This document shows positions 58,401 through 64,000 of a stretch of DNA of 64,000 nt, piece by piece. The position numbers and the translations under genes were made by a program. The notes under the pieces are model-generated. The model had not been told where the DNA came from. It saw only the letters and a program-made list of their open reading frames with translations, and searched no databases. The stretch covers positions 15,191,317 through 15,255,316 of the forward strand of contig CM036755.1 of assembly GCA_020796225.1 (NCBI GenBank), given 5' to 3'. This DNA comes from Arion vulgaris (Eukaryota; Mollusca; Gastropoda; Stylommatophora; Arionidae). Every line of letters starts with the position of its first letter. Positions within the stretch are counted from its first letter, which is position 1.

Positions 58401-60058
58401 AGACTGTGTTGGATGTATCTAAGTGCATTTAAACATTTGTGTTGAAATCAAATGGTTTGGAGTTTGATTTTTTGAGAAACGTTTTATGTCACATTATTGA
58501 GTTGGACACTTTCAAATATCCACTGGTCTGTATTTATTTCTGGTCCGGCCTGATGACGATATGTGCAGTAGAGTGATTTGTATTGACATCAATGTACTAA
58601 TCTGTGCTTTGGTGCCAGTGGTACGTTTGGGGAGTTGTTGGTTTCAGAAGCTTTAAGCTTCTTTCTCTGAAATGGAGGCGTTTTATACATTGCATTTCAA
58701 TATATTTGTCATTATTCCATAAAGCCCAAGTGGATATATATGTATTATAGTAGACTGTGTTGGATGTATCTAAGTGCATTTTAAACATTTGTGTTTGAAA
58801 TCAAATGGTTTAGGTTTGATTACGAGAAACATTTTATGTCATTTCAATGAGTTGGACACTTTTTCAAATATCCACTGGTCTGTACCTTTATTTCTCTGGT
58901 CGGCCTGATGACGATATGTGCAGTAGAGGTGATTTTGTATTGACATCAATGTGCTAATCATGCTTTGGTGTAATTAATTGCATTTGGGAGTTGTTGGTTT
59001 TCCAGAAAATGCATTGGCTTCTTTCTCTCTGAAATGGTGATTTTTGTATTGCATTTCAATATGTTGTGTTATTCCATAGTAAGTGGATATATATATGTGT
59101 TAGTAGACTGTGTTGGATGTATCTAAGTGCATTTTAAACATTTGTATTGAAATCAAATGGTTGGAGTTTGATTGCAGAAACGTTTATATCACATTTCAAT
59201 GAGTGGACACTTTTTTCAAATATCCACTGGTCTCTTCCTTTTATTTCTGGTCCAGCCTGATAGCGATATGTGCAGTAGAGTGATTTGTAATCGACATCAA
59301 TGTGCTAATCATAACTGGTATAATTAATTGCGTTTGGGGTTGTTGGTTTCCAGAAAATGCATTTAAGCTTCTTTCTCTCTGCGATAAGACGTTTTGTACA
59401 TTGCATTTCAATATGTTTGTCCATTATTCCATAAAGCAAGTGGATATATATGTATTAGTAGACTGTGTGGATGTATCTAAGTGCATTTTAAACATTTGTG
59501 TTGAAATCAAATGGTTTGGAGTTTGATTTTTGAGAAACGTTTTATGTCACATTTCAATGAGTTGGACCACTTTTCAAATAGTAACGGTTCTTGGTGCTTG
59601 TGCTGACACGGATAAGGCGTGTTTGATGTGTGCCGGTGGTGAGTTTGTATTGATATCAATGTGCTAATCATGTCTTTGGTGTAATTAATTGATTTGAGAG
59701 TTGTTAGTTTTCAGAAAATACATTAGCTTCTTTCTCTTAAATGGAGCGTTTTTGTACATTGCATTTCAATATGTTTGACCATTATTCCATAAATGAGTGG
59801 ATGTATTGGTAGACTGTATTTGGATGTATCGGTGCGTTTTAAACATTTGTGTTGAAATCAAATGGTTTTGAGTTTGATTTTGAGAAACGTTTATGTCATT
59901 TCAATGAGTTGGACACTTTTTTCGATATCCATGGTCTGTACCTTTTATTCCTGGTCCAGCCTGATGACAAATATATGCAATAAAGTAAATTTATATTAAC
60001 ATGAATATGCTAATCATGCTTTAGTGTAATTAGTACGTTTGGGAGTTATTGGTTTCGA

Positions 60059-60245
60059 AAACACACAAAAAAACAATAAAATACTCAAAACACTAAAACA
60101 CACCAATAACACTAGATCAACTAAACACGTAAAACACACAAAATTATCTAAAACAGGCAAAACACACTATAAAATCACAGTAAAACACACAACACACTAA
60201 AACACAGCAAAACACACTTAAACACACAATAACATACTATATACA
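60059..60245 (+). repeat. 10-bp repeat (ACACACTAAA)n resumes
   Basis: After the last partial satellite monomer the A/C repeat continues on the same strand as before 39160 (AAACACACC, AATAACAC, AAAACACAC) for about 190 bp. Confidence 0.9.
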
Positions 60246-60289
60246 TAAGCCTTTTTGTAAATGCCAGACACACAATTAAATGACCCCAC

Positions 60290-61040
60290 CTCCCAGCGAT
60301 GTAGACCTGGCAACGACCGTGAAGGTCAAAGGCTAACAGGAGCAATGGCTCGCCTAGGGAAATGGACTTCCCTAGGTCAGGAGTTGAACATTTAAAAAAA
60401 AAATGTCCATGGGGAGTTAACCCGACAAAATCTTGTTAGGTCTAGCTGGACTTGTGATATCAATGGATTGCTGATATCCACGATCCCGAGCCCCAGCTGG
60501 GCAGGCCACCGCCTTGGAAGCCTCAGGGAGAGGCAAAGGCTATGGGAATCAAACCCAAACAGAAATCGGGCGGAGCCCTAAGGCGGACATGCATCAGAAG
60601 TGATTTCCTAACGGCGGCTTCTGCCAGCCAGACTGATATCAGATATTGCTTGCACTCCTCTGCAGATTCTATCAGCGAGGTCAAGGAGGGTGGTAGTTGA
60701 CGCTTGGTTCAACTCAGCTACTCCGCCAAAAATCCTTACAGGCATGCGTTACGGAGAGGTCGCTTCGTGGTCGACTTTGTTGACCAAACTAACACGGAAG
60801 ACAACAGTTGCGGGTTATAAGTCCAGCTCAATTGGCGTAGAGTATCGGACGCCACTGGTTGTCTTCGACGGTGGGAGAGATTATCGCGTCTCATTGGACA
60901 GCTACCGCCCGCCTCAAGCCGGGCAGCCCCGGACAATAAGGTGTTATCTCGCCACAGTTCACCTGCTTCAATGGGTGCTTGGTGCTTAAGGTATTACCTG
61001 ACAAGTGGACTGTAAGTACCGCACCAAACAATAATAATAA
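60290..61040 (+). other. 5' region of LINE F
   Basis: No known protein. A frame is open from 60690 to 60989 (99 codons) but matches nothing I recognise and may be untranslated leader. An inverted pair TTCCCTAG...CTAGGGAA lies near 60355-60377. Confidence 0.5.
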
Positions 61041-61059
61041 AATCAAGAAGGCTCCAGCC

Positions 61060-61366
61060 CCTTTGCTTAGCAAGCTGGAACGTAAGGACAATGTGTCCTG
61101 GCCTGTCAGAAGATCTTACACAGATAAACGTCATTCGGAAAACTGCAGTAATTAACAATGAGCTCAAACGACTTGGAGTGGACATAGCAGCATTACAGGA
61201 GACACTACTCGCTGAAAATGGATCGCTGAGGGAACAAGACTACACGTTCTACTGGCAAGGAAAAGCTCAAGACGAACAAAGACTGCATGGAGTAGGATTT
61301 GCCATCAGAAATACACTGCTCCACATGGTAGAACCTCCAATAAACAATACAATAAGAAATCAGTAG
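61060..61366 (+). pseudogene. LINE F endonuclease N-terminal half
   Basis: Reads ASWNVRTMC (about 61073, the Asn motif), TAVINNELKRLGVDIAALQE (Glu motif), GSLREQDYTFYWQGK and RLHGVGFAIRNTLL. APE-type endonucleases nick target DNA for reverse transcription. After VEPPINNTIRNQ the frame ends at 61366; the next 40 or so residues expected before GDFNA are missing. Confidence 0.82.
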
Positions 61367-61393
61367 AATTTCCAAAAACGAACACATACACCT

Positions 61394-62235
61394 AATGGGG
61401 GACTCAATGCCAAAGTTGGAGCCGATCACAACTCTTGGCCATCGTGCCTTGGAAAACATGGTACTGGAAAAATTAATGAAAATGGACACCGGCCACTGGA
61501 GATATGCAACTACAACAACCTCTCATCACAAACACTTTATTTAACACCAAGTCCTGCCACAAGGTGTCCTGGAAACACCCACGTTCACATAGATGGCATC
61601 AGCTAGATCTAGTTATAACGAGGCGAAATGCGATAAACAGTGTGCTTAGTACTCGTAGCTACCATAGTGCTGACTGTGACACTGATCATTCACTGATATG
61701 TAGACAAGTTAGGCTGAAAATAAAAATACTCCACCATTCGAAGAGGAAAGGGTGTCCACACATTAACACCGAAAATACCACCAAACCAGAAATAGTACAG
61801 GCATTTTGTAGTACATTAGGAATTATTCTCCAAAGCACACCAAAAGGAAATGCAGAAACAAAGTGGTCCTACATCCAGGACTCCATATATAATTCGGCCA
61901 AAACCACAATTGACACCCGAGATAGGCAAAACCCTGATTGGTTTGCTGCAAACATATTAGAGTTGGATCCTGCCATAGCAGAAAAAAGAGCTGCCCTTCT
62001 GAACCATAAAAACAATCCAAGTGCCAAGTCATTCCTTGCTCTTAGATCTGCGAGAAGTGTCGCACAAAAAACATCCAGGCGATGCGCAAACGACTACTGG
62101 CAGAAGTTATGTAGAAATATCCAGCTCTCCGTTGATACTGGAAACATAAGGGGTGTTCATGAGGGCATTAGGAAGGCCTTTGGCCCAACTATCAAAAAGA
62201 CTGCACCTCTTAAAACAAAAACAGGGAAGTTCTAA
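61394..62235 (+). pseudogene. LINE F endonuclease C-terminal half and linker
   Basis: Begins with GDSMPKLEP... in one frame and LNAKVGADHNSWPSCLGKHG in another, matching GDFNARVGADxxxWP. The frame from 61504 reads LITNTLFNTKSCHKVSWKHP, RSHRWHQLDLVITRRNAINS and HSADCDTDHSLICRQVRLKI, which includes the QLDLVI and catalytic SADCDTDH motifs. A Lys/Arg-rich linker follows to the stop at 62233-62235. The catalytic His/Asp residues are intact here. Confidence 0.82.
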
Positions 62236-62269
62236 TCAATAGCAAAAACAGATGGAACGCTGGGTGGAA

Positions 62270-63160
62270 CATTATCTACAGTTATATTCCACCCAAAATA
62301 TTGTAACTGACATCGCGTTCGATGCAATTTAAAGCTCTTCCGACCTGGAGCAAATTAGACCAGATGCCATCAGAGGCAGAAATCAATATTGCAATTGACA
62401 CCCTGGCAAATGGGAAAGCAACTGGAAAGGACGGCATTCCCCCTTCCCCGAAGTAATCAAATGTGCTAAACAAACTCTCCTGACCAGTCTGCATGAATTA
62501 TTGTGCCTATGCTTGGAGGAGGGAGAAGTGCCTCAAGACATGAGAGATGCAAACATCATAACCTTGCAAAAAAATAAAAGTGATCGTGGTGACGGTAACA
62601 ACTACCGTGGTATCTCGTTTCTCAGCATCGTGGGGAAGGTCTTCGCACGCGTAGTACTAAATAGGTTACAAAAGCTAGCTAACCAAGTGTACCATGAGTC
62701 ACAATGTGGATTTAGATCCAACAGATCCACTATCGACATGTTATTCTCCTTGAGACAACTGCAGGAGAAATGTCGTGAACAAAGAATGCCACTGTACATT
62801 GCCTTCATAGATCTAACAAAGGCATTTGACCTAGTGAGTAGAGTTGGCCTCTTCAAGCTTTTGGAAAAAATCGGCTGCCCTCCTACATTGCTTAAAAAAT
62901 CATAACATCATTCCATAACAACATGAAGGGTACAGTGATGTTTGATGGGTCTCCTCCAGCGCTTTTCCTATCAACAACGGCGTCAAGCAGGGGTGTGTAC
63001 TTACACCCACACTCTTTGGGATATTTTTCTCCTACCTCTCATGCTTTTGAATCGCTGAAGAAGGAATATTTCTCACACAAGATCAGATGGAAAATTATTC
63101 AACATGGCGTGACTCAAAGCAAAGACCAAAGTCCAAAGAGTCACCATCAGGAAACTTCTG
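62270..63160 (+). pseudogene. LINE F reverse transcriptase, fingers and palm
   Basis: Shows PQDMRDANIITLQKNKSDRG, NNYRGISFLSIVGKVFARVV, SQCGFRSNRSTIDMLFSLRQ and LYIAFIDLTKAFDLVSRVGL (palm Asp). After the stop at 62905 the next frames read MKGTVMFDGSPP and NNGVKQGCVLTPTLFGIFFS, the QG motif. Frames change near 62900, 62970 and 63050. It continues in the next entry. Confidence 0.85.
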
Positions 63161-63965
63161 TTTGCCGATGATGCAGCATTAACATCACACACAGAGGAAA
63201 GGCTACAACACCTCATGAACAGATTTGCTGCAGCATCAAATGAATTCGGCCTGACCATCAACCTGAAGAAAACAAATATAATGTTCCAGGATATTAGTAG
63301 AGCCCCGTCTATCAACATTGGTAGTCATACGCTTGAAGTAGTCAACACTTTTACATACCTTGGCTCTATCCTCAGCAGCAACCTCTCCATCGATGATGAA
63401 ATTAGTAGTTCTATTGAGAAGGCCTCCACTGCTATGTTTAAATTAGCAAAGCGTGTATGGGAAAACAGGGCACTCCCAAGAAACACCAAGACACAAGTAT
63501 ATAAAGCTTGTGTTCTCAGCACTCTACTGTATGGTAGTGAGACATGGACCACATATGCTAGACAAGAACATCGCCTTAACACCTTCCACATGCACTGTCT
63601 CAGGCGAATATACAACATTCGATGGCAAGACCACATCTCCAATATAGAAGTCCTGGACAGTGCTGGCATTCCAAGCATGTACACCTTGCTGAGTCAGCGA
63701 CGTCTGAGATGGCTGGGACAAGATGGTTGGGACGCGTGTGCCGTATGAGCGATGATAGAATCCCAAAGAACATTCTATATGGCCAACTCGCATTTGGTGC
63801 TAAACAGCATGGGCGCCCACTATTACGCTTCATTGACACCTGCAAGCGTAATCTAACTTCATGCGGCATAGACAAAGAACACTGGGAGCGGCTGGCCAAT
63901 GACAGGCAAGCATGGCGAACGGCAGTGAGGGGCGGCTCAAAAGAAAAGAAGAAAAACAACATCAC
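63125..63965 (+). pseudogene. LINE F reverse transcriptase, active site to C-terminus
   Basis: Begins with VTIRKLLFADDAALTSHTEE, the catalytic FADD box (about 63157-63168) intact. It continues with FGLTINLKKTNIMFQD, NTFTYLGSILSSNLSIDDEI, VLSTLLYGSETWTTYARQEH, CLRRIYNIRWQDHISN and LLSQRRLRWLG. A shift near 63715 leads to VCRMSDDRIPKNILYGQLAF, GRPLLRFIDTCKRNL and HWERLANDRQAWRTAVRGG, the full C-terminal tail. The last ~35 bp of the window would be 3' untranslated. Confidence 0.87.
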
Positions 63966-64000
63966 ATGTGGAGATAAAAGATATCACAGAGGGCAGAGAG

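Larger units (their letters stand above)
60290..64000 (+). mobile_element. LINE F: non-LTR retrotransposon (EN-RT), cut by window edge
   Basis: Plus-strand LINE with a GC-richer 5' region (60290-61040), an APE-type endonuclease and a reverse transcriptase running almost to the right edge. It abuts the A/C repeat. Its conserved phrases (ALQETLLAENGSLREQDYTF, LYIAFIDLTKAFDLVSR) are those of a LINE type common in invertebrates; RTE/CR1-like placement is inference. It is broken by an endonuclease deletion and several frameshifts. Confidence 0.88.

Overview
The window looks like repeat-dominated nuclear DNA of an invertebrate animal. It is AT-rich and contains spliced coding exons, a tRNA-derived SINE, several families of APE-type non-LTR retrotransposons, cut-and-paste DNA transposons with clear target-site duplications, minisatellites and a long satellite array. 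Nothing bacterial, organellar or viral was seen. The mix of LINE fragments resembles what is common in molluscs and other lophotrochozoans, but that placement is inference and the species cannot be named from the sequence.

The only host gene I could recognise is two exons (6196-6295 and 11178-11265, + strand) of an NDRG-family gene (N-myc downstream-regulated, an alpha/beta-hydrolase-fold protein). They are joined in phase by a 4.9-kb intron. This gene has been heavily invaded. A 3.5-kb LINE with an 11-bp target duplication ends about 100 bp before the first exon. A Tc1/mariner-type transposon, nested in a probable TTAA-type element, fills the intron just before the second exon. A 402-bp insertion flanked by 17-bp repeats, an RTE-like fragment and a piggyBac-like element follow downstream.

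1-2.5 kb: window-edge LINE copy (family A) and a SINE. 2.5-14 kb: NDRG exons and the elements above. 14.8-17.5 kb: a patchwork of LINE fragments. 17.6-20.2 kb: a 33-bp minisatellite split by a TTAA-flanked element that itself carries a Tigger/pogo-like element. 20.2-24.8 kb: a family A LINE (endonuclease, reverse transcriptase, RNase H) with 13-bp target duplications, interrupted by a second LINE fragment with its own 12-bp duplication. 25.7-30 kb: more LINE 3' ends and a hAT-type MITE. 30.4-32.3 kb: an isolated inverted satellite monomer, a ~65-bp minisatellite and a chimeric family A copy inserted in it.

32.3-60.2 kb is satellite DNA. About 6.8 kb of a degenerate 10-bp repeat (ACACACTAAA), with internal ~3.5-kb duplication, is followed by about 21 kb of a ~350-360-bp satellite (roughly 55-60 monomers), after which the 10-bp repeat resumes. 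A 411-nt T-run with noisy flanks near 40 kb looks like an assembly artefact. 60.3-64 kb is another LINE with most of its endonuclease and reverse transcriptase, running off the right edge.

All transposon coding regions show frameshifts, stops or deletions, so none appears autonomous as assembled. Because low-complexity and satellite parts show many small indels, some breaks could be consensus errors rather than true mutations.
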